A DNA stretch of 64,000 bases from Spirodela intermedia (taxonomy: Eukaryota; Streptophyta; Magnoliopsida; Alismatales; Araceae), in NCBI GenBank assembly GCA_902729315.2, contig LR746265.1:1778892-1842891 (forward strand). Reading direction: 5' to 3'. How positions within the stretch are numbered: position 1 is the stretch's first letter; each line of letters starts with the position of its first letter. Below are positions 1 through 11,883 of the stretch, piece by piece. The position numbers were made by a program, and so were the translations under genes. Below the pieces are notes generated by a model. The model was given only the letters and a program-made list of their open reading frames with translations. It ran no database searches and was not told the origin of the DNA.

Positions 1-134
1 CGGAGGAAAAGGGACGTCGAAATGATCGGGAGGAGGAAAGCGAGCAATACTACATAGATCACGATGAAGGAAAAAAAAGAGGACGAGGGGGAAGAAGGCA
101 CCGAAGCAAAAGCACGCACAGACAAGGGAGGTAC

Positions 135-2666
135 CTGCGTATCATAACCTTCGGGTAACTTTATGATGAAAGAGTGGGCATTCGCGACCCTAGCGGCCTC
201 TTCGATCTCCACTTGGGTGGCCTCCTGTCTTCCCAGGAGCAGGTTCTCCTTGATGGAGGTGGCGAAGAGGGCCGGCTCTTGGCTCACCAGCCCTATCTGC
301 TGCCTCAGCCACCTCAACTTCAGCGTTCTTATGTCATGTCCATCCAGCAAGACTTGTCCTGTAATGGAAGACCAAGAGAATCCAGCAGCTTAGACGTTTG
401 ACGGTGTGCGGCGATAAAAAAGGATGGGGCGGCACAGGGAACCTCGGGAAGCATTCTACCACTACCTTTAGATCGATCAGTCTTGTCTGTTCTTGTACGA
501 AATTTCATCTGGTAACTATTGATATAGATTGTGGAGTGGGTTACCTGAGGTAGGGTCGTAGAATCTCTCCATGAGCGAGACTACGGTGCTCTTACCAGAG
601 CCACTGCTACCAACCAGTGCCAAGGTCTTCCCTGCGGCGACGCTCAGAGAGAAATTGCGGAGGACTGGGACGTCCGGCCTGGATGGGTACTCAAAATCCA
701 CGTTCTTCAGCTCGACATGACCCGTAACAGCGTCCAGCTCCGTCCCCGACTCCCCGTTCCGGTCGATTCCGGGCATGCTGTCGATCGTACTGTAGATCTT
801 CGCCGCAGAGACTCTCGCCTTCATGAACGCCGCCATGCTTGGGGCCGACTGGCCGAGGGCCCTAAGGGGGAAGACGAAGGTTAAAAACAGGTCGATCCGT
901 TCAAAGAGAGCTAAGAGTAGTCCAGGGATTCGTACAGGCCGCCGATCATGACTGAGAACACGGTTGCGATGGCGAGGCCGCCGTTGGTGTATTGGTGGCG
1001 GACGAGGTGGCCGCCGTACCAGAGAAGGAGGGCGTAGCAGCAGAAGACGGTGAAGTAAGTGGCGCCGAGGCCGATGCCCTTTGCCAATCCACTCTTGTAG
1101 CCGTTCCTCTGGGCAACCCCCAGCGCCGCCGAGTAGGTCGAAATGGTCCTCGCCTCGCCGACGAACGATTGCACCGTCCTAATCTGAGCCAGCGCCTGCC
1201 GGTTTCCCCCATTTCAAAGCAAAGTTGAGAACATCGGACCTGGGAAAACCGGGGGAGTCGAGAATTTGCCCACCTGCTCGGCTACATTGCTCGCCTCGGA
1301 GAGGGCATCCTGGCTTTTCGAGGTCAGTTTCGCCATTGTTGTGGTGTGGATGACGCCGATGACGGCTATGAGCGGAGCGACGGCGAGGGTGACGAGGGCC
1401 AGCTGCCACGCCGCTGTGAACCCGACCACGAACCCCGAAACGAATGTCGCCAAGTAGTGTATAAAATTGCCCAGCTGAAATCAGATGCAGGTACAGAGGT
1501 CAACCGAGGAGGGAAGCGACGGAGGGTACAACGGCGGCGCAGGTCAGGGATTGGGGCGGTCCACCTTCTCACTGATTGCGTCCTGGACCATGACAGCGTC
1601 CGTGTTGATGGCGTAGACCACGTCGGAGGTGCGGACTTCGGTGTCGAAGTAGCGCACGTCCTGATTCAGGGCAGATTTCAGGTATTCGATCCTCATCTTG
1701 GTCGACTGCCGCTCCCCAGTCCACATCCAGCACGAGATCTCTGTTCATCCAAGAACACGAACAAGAATTGGAAAATTTTAGTGAAGACTTTAATCGGAGC
1801 GAGCTGCTCTAGAGGCACGGGAAGAACTCGTTCTCCGCGATGCCGCACCAGCCCAAGAAGATAGCCAGATCGCCGCCCCCACGACCAGGAAGTAGAATGA
1901 ATACTGCAAAATGGAAATCAGATCACAGATGACCACTGTTATAATGGCGAAGAAGGGGACAGAGCGCGGCGGCTACCTTGCTGACTTGGTGGACCATGAG
2001 CTCGGGATCGTCGGCGTTGGAACCGAAGGAGTTCACGAGATTGGCGAAGAAGCGGAGGAAGACGGGGAGGGAGCAACCGTGGACAATGGCTCCCACTGTG
2101 CCGACCGCCATGAGAATGTAATCCAAAGCGTCGGCGAATCGGAAGAGGTCACCGAATGCTGCGGTCGGGGGCGGCGGCAGCGGTTTCTCGTCATTCCCAC
2201 TTCCGCCCTTACCGTCGCCACCCACCTTCCCCGCTCCATTGTTGGAAGATGGCTCCATCCCGTCGAAACAAGAAGAGGGCCTCAAGTTTCCTTCTACTCT
2301 TCCATTTTCCGGCATAGCTTTCTCCTTTCTTTCTGTATCCTCGCGCCGGCTGATCCTACGCTCTTCTGAGAAGCCCCTCGGTTCCTCCTGCACAGGTATG
2401 GCCCACGCTGTGACCGATGGTTCTTCCAGCGGCGGCTCTTCTTCCAGTTCAAGCTGCTGCTGCTGCTGCTGCTGCCGCGATTTTTGGGAATGGATGCTGT
2501 GGTGGGCTGTGTTAACGGGGGAGCTGAAGGGAGGAGAGAGGACCCCAAGACGGTGCACCTCCAGCCAGTTCCACTGCTCCTCCGCCGTCACCAACCTCTC
2601 CCCTTTCTTAGCCTCATCGCCCTCCCGTTCCCTCTCCAGTCGTAGGTCAGGCGTGCTCTGTGACAT
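135..2666 (-). CDS. ABCB1: ABCB1-type ABC transporter (P-glycoprotein, auxin exporter), N-terminal part, cut by window edge
   Basis: Seven visible exons on the minus strand: 2666-1977, 1903-1849, 1740-1565, 1474-1274, 1195-936, 861-545 and 358-135, all with GT-AG introns and preserved phase (641 codons). Positions 1-134 are intron; the rest lies off the left edge. The product covers the first transmembrane domain (motifs [56 protein letters not shown]) and the start of nucleotide-binding domain 1, with Walker A GSSGSGKS at about residues 545-552 and a Q-loop region [12 protein letters not shown]. In plants ABCB1 is a plasma-membrane full transporter that exports auxin; loss of its homologue gives the maize brachytic2 dwarf. 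The first ATG at 2666 gives a hydrophilic leader of roughly 150 residues with a (CTG/CAG)n-encoded Gln run, resembling the long leaders of other plant ABCB1 proteins. Close paralogues such as ABCB19 lack such a leader, so I favour ABCB1. No lesions are seen. Confidence 0.93.
2451..2476 (-). repeat. Trinucleotide (CAG)n run encoding polyglutamine
   Basis: On the plus strand CTG is repeated seven times, read as consecutive Gln codons in the minus-strand ABCB1 leader. It lies within the hydrophilic N-terminal extension, outside the membrane and ATP-binding domains, and is likely length-variable. Confidence 0.8.
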
Positions 2667-3450
2667 CGCACGGAGAAACGGGGAGGCACAGAAGAGATCT
2701 CCCCCTCATCATCTCAGTCACCCTGTTTCTTTATAAGCCCTCCGCCTTGCTTCTCTGGAATTTCACGGAGAAAAAGATTTGGGAAAAAAGCACAGACTCT
2801 TTCTCCACCGGCCTCAGCCGGGAGTGTTTAACCCTCTTGTTCCCTGTGCAGAGAAAACGACTTACTAGTCACTGCGGGTCATCTTCCCGACAAGGAGCCT
2901 GCGTAAGCCGGGGAGGGGCCACAAAGCGCGAGCCCGTCATCTTGACCCAGACATTGCTGCCACCACCACGCTGACACTGGAGGTATGAGCAGAAGACCCA
3001 CCGCCGCTACAGACCCCCGCAGCTCCCTGCCTTCTAGGGAAATAAATAGTTGGATATAAATGGCAAGAACAAGGGAGAACGGCGAGTTCGGATCAACACC
3101 GAGGGAAGCAACTGTTTACCTATTAATTTAATCGCCGACTCCATGGGGACGTAAAAGTCAAGAGTGACAGGTCGGAGGCGTCAGAAAGAAAGAGAGAGAG
3201 TACCTGATTGATCTCCCCCCCGACCATCGAGGGCCTCCAGTCGCCTTCTCCACCGCCGGCGACGCATCTTTCGGCACTTGATCTGCCCGCCAACATTACC
3301 TCTCTTTCTTATTCGGAATTTTAAATCTGCTACAGGACTGACCGACGACCAGCGAATACTACAAATCCGGGTCTCCCGATCATCATCCTCTGCGACAATG
3401 CCGGAGACCCACTTCCCCCCGATCACGCGGACATCAAAAGGAGTTCGTTC

Positions 3451-3480
3451 CCTCTCTCCCTCTCTCTCTCTCTCTCTCTC
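3451..3480. repeat. (CT)n microsatellite
   Basis: A near-perfect CT dinucleotide run on the plus strand (GA on the ABCB1 sense strand), about 0.8 kb upstream of the ABCB1 start codon. It could lie in the promoter or 5' UTR, where GAGA-type repeats are common in plants. Confidence 0.85.
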
Positions 3481-4214
3481 ATCACTCCCGTCGGGGAGGC
3501 TGCCGGAGAGGAAACCCTGTCAGGATACGAGACGAAGCTACCACACTCATACTACGACATTCCGTCCCCCTCCACATCCGAGGAAGCAGCCTTCCTCTCG
3601 CCGCTCGAACAGTAAGTACCTCAACTCCATCGATCCGTGGGATTCAAAAAACTATCGTAGAATTATACGAAATCTGAGACTGATCCTGGTAGGTTGATGA
3701 ACAAGAGAGCGACTCCCGAATATATAAATCGTAACCAGATAATAAATAATGGAGCCGACGAGAGTGAGAGAAGATCATGTTTGCGAATAGGCCGAAGGAA
3801 ATCTGTACCACCAGATTTCTCTGGATTTGCAGCAGGCGAGCTTCTCCCGCCTCCCTCTCTCCGTAGGTGACTGACTGATAGACAGTAAAGCTTCCCCCCA
3901 AGAATACGGGCAGATCACCGCCCTACGACGACGTAGCCTTCCCCCGAATCCTTCTGGGACCGGAAGCGGATAACACGGGAATTGATTCCCCACCGTAGTA
4001 CCCGCCCCCACATGCTTCATTGATCAGACGTCCAGACTAACATCAACCCCCTCCATCCATCGAGTCCAATACTCCGCAGGTCTAATCACCGACTGCCACC
4101 TCCCGCCTGCATTCTGCAAAAGTTCTTACCTCGACGTAGATTTACCAGCATAGATTACCTATTTTCTAAAGGAGAAAGATACAGATGTGCGTTGACCTTG
4201 CTTCCTGACAGTAG

Positions 4215-4489
4215 CACGTGCTGAGAGTTCTCATTTGACTCACTCAAGTCACGTGCCGACTGAAGTAAGATCTTAACAACATCACCCACCGAATCATGGA
4301 TAACAGTAAGCTAAGACCTCGCACGTGTATCTTCATGTGAGATTTAAGACGGTAGGCCGGTACACCTAACTCGGGCGGGGACGGGTGAGTCGTCCCCGAT
4401 GAGGGGGACGATCCCGCGAGTTGACCCGGTGAGGGGGAGACACGTGCGGTCTATCATCTCAGAGTGGAGCTGGTCTCCACCGGCACGTG
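4215..4489. promoter_or_regulatory. Cluster of five palindromic G-boxes (CACGTG)
   Basis: Perfect CACGTG hexamers occur at 4215-4220, 4250-4255, 4322-4327, 4441-4446 and 4484-4489, five in 275 bp. CACGTG is the core site of bZIP (ABRE/ABF, HY5) and bHLH (PIF, MYC) factors. The cluster is 600-870 bp upstream of the glyoxalase I start and about 1.6-1.8 kb from the ABCB1 start, so it could serve either gene. Stress or light control of glyoxalase I is an inference. Confidence 0.6.
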
Positions 4490-4894
4490 CCGTGCTCCTC
4501 CTTTTGGGCGGTGCGGCGGCGGCGGGCCGGGTTCTTTCCGGACCACCCGGAGGCGGAGGGGCCTGGTGGCTAGCTGTAGGATTAGAAACCTCTGGGCCCA
4601 CGTCTTTACTTTTATCTCCGCCGTAGATGATGAATCCGGCGGCCAGACGGCTCTGAGAAGTTTCGATCCAGAGCCTGCGCCGGTGGGGACACCGCCGAAG
4701 GGAGGGGACGGCGGCGGCGGCGGCGGCGCACATGGAGGTCCTCCCACGATGGGAGTATAAAGTGCGGGGATCCTGTCGGGCGCGGGATTTTTCTAAAAGC
4801 CCTTTTTTATTAAACATTTAGTAAAAATGGGCTAGTAAAGGTTTATCTGCTGATAATCTCCTGGACGGACCTTGCGAAGCCCACCTCGAGTTTT

Positions 4895-5051
4895 TGGGCC
4901 GATCTTTTTTGGGCCGAAGGTGGAAACTAGACCATGTGGGCTAGAATTTAGATCAGGGGCCCATTTAATATGCCGAATTATGAAATTCCTCGTTTCAGAC
5001 CGATGGAGAGTCGGAGATGGAGCCTGGTGGGGGCCCACTAATAGAGGCCCA
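4895..5051. promoter_or_regulatory. Site II (TGGGCC / GGCCCA) elements in the proximal glyoxalase I promoter
   Basis: TGGGCC occurs at 4895-4900 and 4910-4915, GGGCCCA at about 4957-4963 and 5031-5037, and GGCCCA at 5046-5051, within 190 bp of the start codon at 5084. These are known TCP-factor sites common in promoters of constitutively expressed plant genes. Confidence 0.55.
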
Positions 5052-5083
5052 TATTATCGGCTTCGTCCTCTGATCAGTCATCC

Positions 5084-8000
5084 ATGGCCGCATTCCTCCT
5101 CGGCCCGGCATTGGCGCCTGGTCTCTTCACTCGGCTCTCGTCGAAGATCTGCTCGTCCGCCGCCTTTGCTCCTGGAGGTGTTCCCAGCGTCAGGAAGGTC
5201 CTTCCTTCGCGCACCTACCGATCTTTGAGCTTTTTCAGCTCTCTGTTACTTCGTTTCCGTTCCTCCCTTTAGACCTAGCCAATTGATCGTGTTTTCTTTT
5301 TTTTTCTTCTGTTTCTCAGAACTTGTATCGATTCAGATCATCGTCCTCCTCTCCGATGGCGTCGTCGGAGCCCAAGGAATCTCCTTCTAATAACCCTGGT
5401 CTCCACCAGGAGCCGGACGAGGCCACCAGGGGATACTTTCTACAGCAAACGGTCCGCTCCTCTTCGCCTGGGGAAATAAAATTCCATTCGTGCGATTGTC
5501 GAAGAAAATGCCGGATATCTCAGTGATTAATTTATTTCTCTTATTTTTATTTTTCTATAAAAATTGATCAAACAGTCAATACTTCGGTCCATTGGGATGT
5601 TTCTCTTCATTTTCTATCGAAACGCGCATAACTAGGGGCTGTCTTCTCTATGAACTGCGATGTTTAAAGTTTCGTTCTGGCTATATTATAAATGCATGTC
5701 CTCGGGAGTATGACTACATTTACCCTACACGGGTGCGAGATTGCATTTGAATTATTCTTCTGCCGCAACACCTAGAATTTCACTTTTAGAATCCCATGCA
5801 TGCGATTGACTGTTGCTTATTTTCAGATGTTTCGAATTAAGGATCCCAAAGCCAGCCTCGATTTCTACTCCCGGGTCTTGGGCATGAGGTGAATCACCGA
5901 TGCGGTCTCTTCTTCCTCTCAAGCTCTTTTTCTAGGCAGTAGCCTTCATGTTTCTTTTCTAATCCTGTGGATATTTTTTTCTCTATCAGAAAGTCGGATT
6001 TCTAGCATCTATGGAATTTTTATTTGAGCTAAACCTTGTACTTAGAAATCTTCTGGCTATTATGTTAGTGTATGTATAGAGTCCGCAGCGTGTCCAAAAG
6101 CAAGATTTTAGCCCTAGCAGTCTCTTGGTGGTCACTCATTCAACGACCAGAGACAGATATGTTTCTGCAAAAGTCGGAAATTTTAGAAGCCGTCTATCTA
6201 TATAACCTTTTCTCGTAGAACTAAGACGACTCTTATTCTTCAAATAAACTTGATAGCATTATATAAACGCTGAAAAAAAGAAGTATGTGTATTCCATACC
6301 CAATTCAAAATTCCATTTGTATCACATATGCCCTACACCGATATGGTCCAGGTTATACAAATAGCTCAGCATTCACAGACCGTCATATTCGTCTACATCT
6401 TCATTACAAATGCTCTTGCCCATTCTTTGATCGTATGTCACACTAAAAAGTTACATCAGCTGAGATTCTTTCCCTTTTGAAAAATGGTATATTTCTCTCT
6501 ATCCACGGATCCTAAAAGTTCGCTGAAGGATGACCCAACAACTTTTCTGATCCGTTTTTTATGTTCAGTGCCAACTTCTTGTTTGGCATGATTCATCTAA
6601 CTCGCTTTAATATACCGTTATATGCCTATCACACAGTACGCCATCTACCAGATTTCATGAGAAAAAGAATTCTGAAGTTAAAAATTCTTATAAGACTATA
6701 CTTCACATCCATTTTGATTGCATGCAGTGCGAATGCTATTAAACAAACGAACCTTGAGAATAGCATGTAGCTAGTTTCCTCTGTGAGGGGGTCGCAACAA
6801 ATTTTACCTGTAAGTGGAGACGGATTTCTTAAACCCAATTCGCTGCTGTCTGTAACCTATATGTGCTACGAATTGATACGCTAGTTGTTCTGAAAAAGAT
6901 GCCTCCTTTCTTCAATCCTCAATGCCGTATGTCTGCCTTAGATCTTCCTAAGGAGGCCACTTCTCGAGTGAGTGTTGAAGTTATTCTGGTCACTAGATCT
7001 CTTCCTACCTGACATACCTCTTGACTCTTGGCTACTACTATGTTCTTCCTTGTCCCATGACAAAAGGCATGTGCAACACTGATGCAGGAATATTCTGCTG
7101 CACACAAGGCACTGAAATTGTTTGCCAAAAGCTGAGGTCTCAAGCAATCCGTCTTTCCAAAATGAAAATCTTTACCTTTTTTTTCCTTTGGTGACAAACC
7201 ACAATTACATGGAAAAGATAAGCACTAGAGAGAACAATCTAGGAGGAGAAAATAAGCATATCAAGAAAAGTATATAAAGAAGACAAATCCGTAAAAGCAC
7301 TCTCCTCATTTAATAAGAACTTAATTAACATAATGAAGATAAAATTTCTTTTCCTGCTGCCCACTCAATGCAATATATGTAGTCAGTAGCGTTTCCTTTT
7401 ACAAAGTTACCAGGGATTATGTCTCCTTGCTTACCTCTTATGAAATACTTCTATTCACTCACCTCCCCATCTTCAGTTCCCTCTTCCGTAGCCAATTACC
7501 TACGTTCAAAAGTTGAATCATGTTGAAAATTTTACCATCATAATACCCTCGGTTCTTTGCACGTTCCTGATGTATACAAAGACGAATAATAGATTCATCT
7601 TAGTAACCAGTTTCAATCTGCCTGATTTGTGTGAATATCTGAAATGCGTATCTTCCTCTTTTAAAAAGCATCAACTTCCCTTTCCAATGGCCATATCTTT
7701 TCTGTTTGTGTGTTTCTTTTGTCCTTTAGGTTTACAGTGCGATATTCTTAGAGTTTTGCATCACTATTTGGATTACTGGTTGGGTTGAGTTTGCTTTTGC
7801 CAGGATTCTTGACAAGAATTAATTGTACGTGTGCTTCTTGCTAATTTATTCCAAATCCACCAGGTTACTGAAGAGGTTGGATTTTGCTGAAATGAAATTT
7901 AGCTTGTACTTTCTGGGTTATGAGGTAGTACTAGCCTTCATTTTCAAATTGCTTGATAAGATTTCTGAAGATATGACCAACAGAAGCCTGTTTGTCCTTT

Positions 8001-10002
8001 ATATCATGTGAAGAATCCTGAATCGGGTCCAGCTGACCCAACAGAGCGCACTGTCTGGACATTTGGTCAGAAGGCGACTCTGGAGCTTACACAGTAAGAA
8101 TATAATGATGTTGCCTTTTAAAGTATAGTATTCCCAACTAAAATATTGTAATTTTTAGCCTGTGGTCGTGCTTTTTTATATGTATTTCCTTTTCACTTTT
8201 GCTTTAATGTTACCTTTTGATTTTGAATGCGTCCTCAGTAACTGGGGCACAGAAAGCGATCCTGAATTTAAAGGATACCACAATGGAAACTCTGAGCCTC
8301 GTGGATTTGGTACGGACCACTGTAACATCTTTTTTAAGAAAATATTTGAACACTTTCATATGAAGCTTAGTGACAACAGATTTCACAAGGCCTTACCCAT
8401 CCACATAAAGAGAGATATAGAATATAATCCTATGTTTCTGATTTTTTAAATTTCATCCTTTAGGTCACATTGGAATCACAGTTGATGATACATACAAGGC
8501 ATGTGAAAGATTTGAACGCTTGGGAGTTGAATTTGTAAAAAAGCCTGATGATGGTACGTTATTTGTCCATGGATATTACGACAGTTCCCATCCCATATAG
8601 TCCATGGCTTCTAATATGCAGACAACCGCCGTCTTTGTCTTTGCTTTGAGTACAGTTCGTTATAGTTTCTGAGTGGATGAGGATTTGTTTTTCTTGTTTT
8701 TTTTTCTGCGGAAAACATTTTCTGGTTACTTAATTGTTGTTGGACGAACTCTTGGTTTTCTGCAGTTAGATGATTTCCGTCTGACCAGGATCATCTTATA
8801 TTCCTGTTTTGTCACCATGTTGCTTTCAACGGTTGGTGAAACTGATTTCATGCTGATGTGTGTTCCTCTACTTTACTCAAGGGTGCCTTTCTTGGTTTCA
8901 TTGATTATTGGATATCTGTTTTCATGCTTTTCTGAATGGTAAAAAAGTGATGTCTTCCTTTCCTCGGAGTCTTTATCTATGACATTCATTCTGGGAGATC
9001 ATGCAAATTGTCATGGGGTTTTTTTCTTCGAGATCTTAATGTTCATATCGCTCAAAGTCATTATCAACGCAAGTATGCTCGAGAACTGCATGCATTATTA
9101 CACCCTCGAGCGTGATCATAAGAGGAACATAGTACCGTCTGTCTGACTCCAGAATTGGCTCCTCTCGTATTTTGGCCTCTTGACACTAATTTCTTCTGAT
9201 TTGACTCCAGAGTTGTCTCATTGTTTTTTAGACACTAATTTTGTTTCAAATTACTGTAATTCTTATTGCACATGCTACGGGCTCCCTGAAGATACCCTTT
9301 TTCAGATTGATTTTGCACGTACGGTGCATCCAACTGAAGTGGACGATCTTCTGTGTTTCCCCAAAAAAATGGCGGCCTTCTGTTGGTTAAAGATTTAATA
9401 CTTTGTTGAAGAAAAATCTGTTTAGCATGAGAAGATACGCATTGCATTGTCACGAAGGAGGAAATCATGTTTAAACCTGGTAAAACTAGTGTTGGAAATT
9501 AAAAATTGCATTTCTGTAGCAGTGCCAGAATGTGGTTGTTATTTTCTGCATCCTTCAATCCTATTTATGGTAGTGCCATTGGATTATCTAGCATATCAAT
9601 ATCGTCAACTGGTTATAATTTAGCTGGGGTAACTATGGAACTGGAATTCAAGCTTGGGGATCTAGTGAGTGTGACAAAGGATGGGAGGCTGTCGCTCACT
9701 TTAATTAAAAGTTCTCCCCGCATGTAGATTCTGGCCTCTATATACAGCACCGCCCGTCTTCTTAAAAAAGAAACGGATCTAATGAACAAATGGCTACACT
9801 TTGCCTCTCTGTGGTACCTCTTTCTCTTGCAGGTTCGTTATAACTTGTGCTCTTTTATCTTTAATTTGAAAGATGCTAAACTTTTTTTCTGCATTATGCA
9901 GGAAAAATGAAGGGATTGGCGTTTATAAAGGACCCCGATGGCTATTGGATAGAGATATTTGACCTCAAGAGGATTGGAGGCATAAGTGCTGGAGCTTCCT
10001 GA
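5084..10002 (+). CDS. GLX1: Lactoylglutathione lyase (glyoxalase I), probably with plastid leader
   Basis: Glyoxalase I converts the methylglyoxal-glutathione hemithioacetal to S-lactoylglutathione. Eight exons: 5084-5197, 5320-5451, 5827-5888, 7864-7924, 8014-8093, 8239-8309, 8464-8553 and 9902-10002, in phase, giving 236 residues. A single VOC-fold unit of the eukaryotic type is complete: [61 protein letters not shown] and [11 protein letters not shown]. The expected metal ligands are present (Gln of QQTM, Glu of LELTH, His of GFGHIG, Glu of YWIEI). A second Met at 5356 begins the conserved [10 protein letters not shown] stretch and would give a 187-residue cytosolic-size protein. The upstream 50 residues are Ser/Arg/Leu-rich like a transit peptide. 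The AAG|GTCC donor at 5198 is weak, so the leader exon is the least certain part. Introns 3 (about 2.0 kb) and 7 (about 1.35 kb) are long and hold no gene. Confidence 0.93.
9144..9247. repeat. Imperfect tandem duplication in glyoxalase I intron 7
   Basis: A segment beginning TGACTCCAGAATTG at 9144 and ending near GACACTAATTT recurs in diverged form from 9202 (TGACTCCAGAGTTG ... GACACTAATTT), a period of about 58 bp. Intronic, no coding effect. Confidence 0.5.
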
Positions 10003-11883
10003 GATCAGGCCGTGCCAGGTGATCTTCCACTTGTATATTTTCTCTTCTCTACGAACCATATACAGCTATTTACAAGCCTATGCACCCTAAGTAACCGTGC
10101 CTATATATATATATATGCACCGGCCTCTACAACTGCTCATTCTTTTCGGCAATCCGATTGAACTGATTTAATTATTCACAGTAATCACCAAAGGACAGAG
10201 ACGTGTATCTTGAAAAATATCGCCCATGCGCTTAATCTCAAAAGATCATATGTTCTTGGGAATAGTCAATAAAACTTTGTAGGATACCCCAGAACCTTAT
10301 CTGAAAAGCTGAGGGGCACGAATCCAAACTGTGATCCACAACATCGACCAGGGTCTGGTCCTAAGTTTTTGAGGCGTTTGTCTGTGTGTGTGATATGGCA
10401 AGTTACAGTCTCTATGTGAAGAGCACGTACATGCACGTGGTTTTCTTATGGAAATATCTGAGCGTGCTCTATCGTTGCAGGTCTGGTGGTCGAAGGCTTC
10501 CTTACGATGAAGAACCTCGCCTTAATTGGTAGAAGGTTGTACTGCTCTCATGGTCCCCATTGTATGGTGTTCGAACCATATATCCTTTTGTCTGCATGTT
10601 TTCCAATGTTGGACGGAGAAGGGGACCCAAAGCAATGCTGAACATATTTCATCACCCTTAGCTTGGGAAATCATATCTTTCAAATCCTAATGGTCTACGG
10701 CTCTATTTATGAAAATTCTGAAGGCCCCAAGAGTTAACAGTGGGCGACTTAAGAGCAGATGTTCCCTGAAATAGATTGAATCTTATCTTTCGTGGGTCAT
10801 CCAAGGCTTCTAGTTTCAGATAAGTGGTTCAGCCTTAGTCCCTGTAGTAAATCATTGCCATATTTCTTTCATTGATGCTAATATGCATAAAAGAAAACCA
10901 CAGCAACTACCTTAACATGTAAAGCACCAGAAGATTCATATGCCGGAAAAATGGTAGAGGAGAAGAACTCCTCAGAAAATAGCTTTTATATGATATTTCC
11001 ATCAGTACACAGATCCTCCGTTTACCATAGCTTGGTCTGGAGGCGCCATTTAATGCGATACCCCACAACTAACTCAAGATCATGAACACCCATTCTACAG
11101 GAGGAGATGATATTAGAACATTGAAGAGTTGCAAGCAAGAAACAAGCTGTCTGGAGAATCTGATCGTAGTTAACAGACGTGGGGCCAGTCTACGTCAATG
11201 TGGTCAATAGTCAATGTTCAGATATACAGTAGTTATTTTTCCTTTTTATAATAAAAATGTTTTCAACATAATGGCGGTAACCAAGCAAGGGAAATTCAGG
11301 GCAGCATGGTAGCAACAAGGGTTGTTCACAATAATCATCAAAGTCGTACAGCATCAGGGGGTTTCATAATAATTTCAATACTCTGATGCAAGAATCTGCA
11401 CACCAAGGGGCGGTATATACACAGAAGAGATGACAGCCGCGTGATATAAAAGAATTAAGCTGTGAAGAACACTCTTACAGTGCTGGTGGAAATATCCCAT
11501 AACTTTGTATGAAGCTTTGAAAAGTCCCTGAGACCGAGTGCCGACTTACCCAGCTACTTATGTGCTCACAGGCCCTTTGAGTTGAGAAAATATGATCCTT
11601 TTGTGATAAATCGGTCAAAATCCAGGGAGTCAGAAAGTCAACGCATCATTATGATGGGAACAAAAAATGAGCGAGCTCTTCTTCAGCCGGCCGATATTTG
11701 ATGCTGGGCTTCAGGGCAGGTGCTTAGGGTTTCTGGTCGTAAATCCTGTCCAGTGGTAGTCTAGTGTAAATCTTGGCGCTGGCATATGCCCTTCCAGCTA
11801 GTGAACCAAGCCAAAAATCTGAAAGAGCTCATGCGGACCACACCTAAGGCTCTGCCTTTCAGGAAACGGTTGCCCCTCTTGGG
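10003..11883. other. Convergent 3' intergenic region, glyoxalase I to SVR1
   Basis: No coding frame is supported. It should hold the 3' UTRs of both convergent genes. A possible 3'-UTR intron of glyoxalase I runs from the donor CCAG|GTGATC at 10019 to TTGCAG at 10480. I see no other structure. Confidence 0.5.

Larger units (their letters stand above)
2667..5083. other. Divergent intergenic region between ABCB1 (-) and glyoxalase I (+)
   Basis: No coding sequence is supported here; open frames at 4344-4817 and nearby are GC-rich chance frames on both strands. The part next to ABCB1 should hold its 5' UTR and promoter and contains a (CT)n tract at 3451-3480. Five CACGTG boxes lie at 4215-4489, and several TGGGCC/GGGCCC elements at 4895-5051 sit close to the glyoxalase start. 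Confidence 0.7.

Noticed and set aside
4344-4817. 157-codon minus-strand and 98-codon plus-strand frames in the ABCB1-glyoxalase spacer
   Set aside because: GC-rich promoter sequence with frames open on both strands, low-complexity Pro/Gly/Ala content and no family signature.
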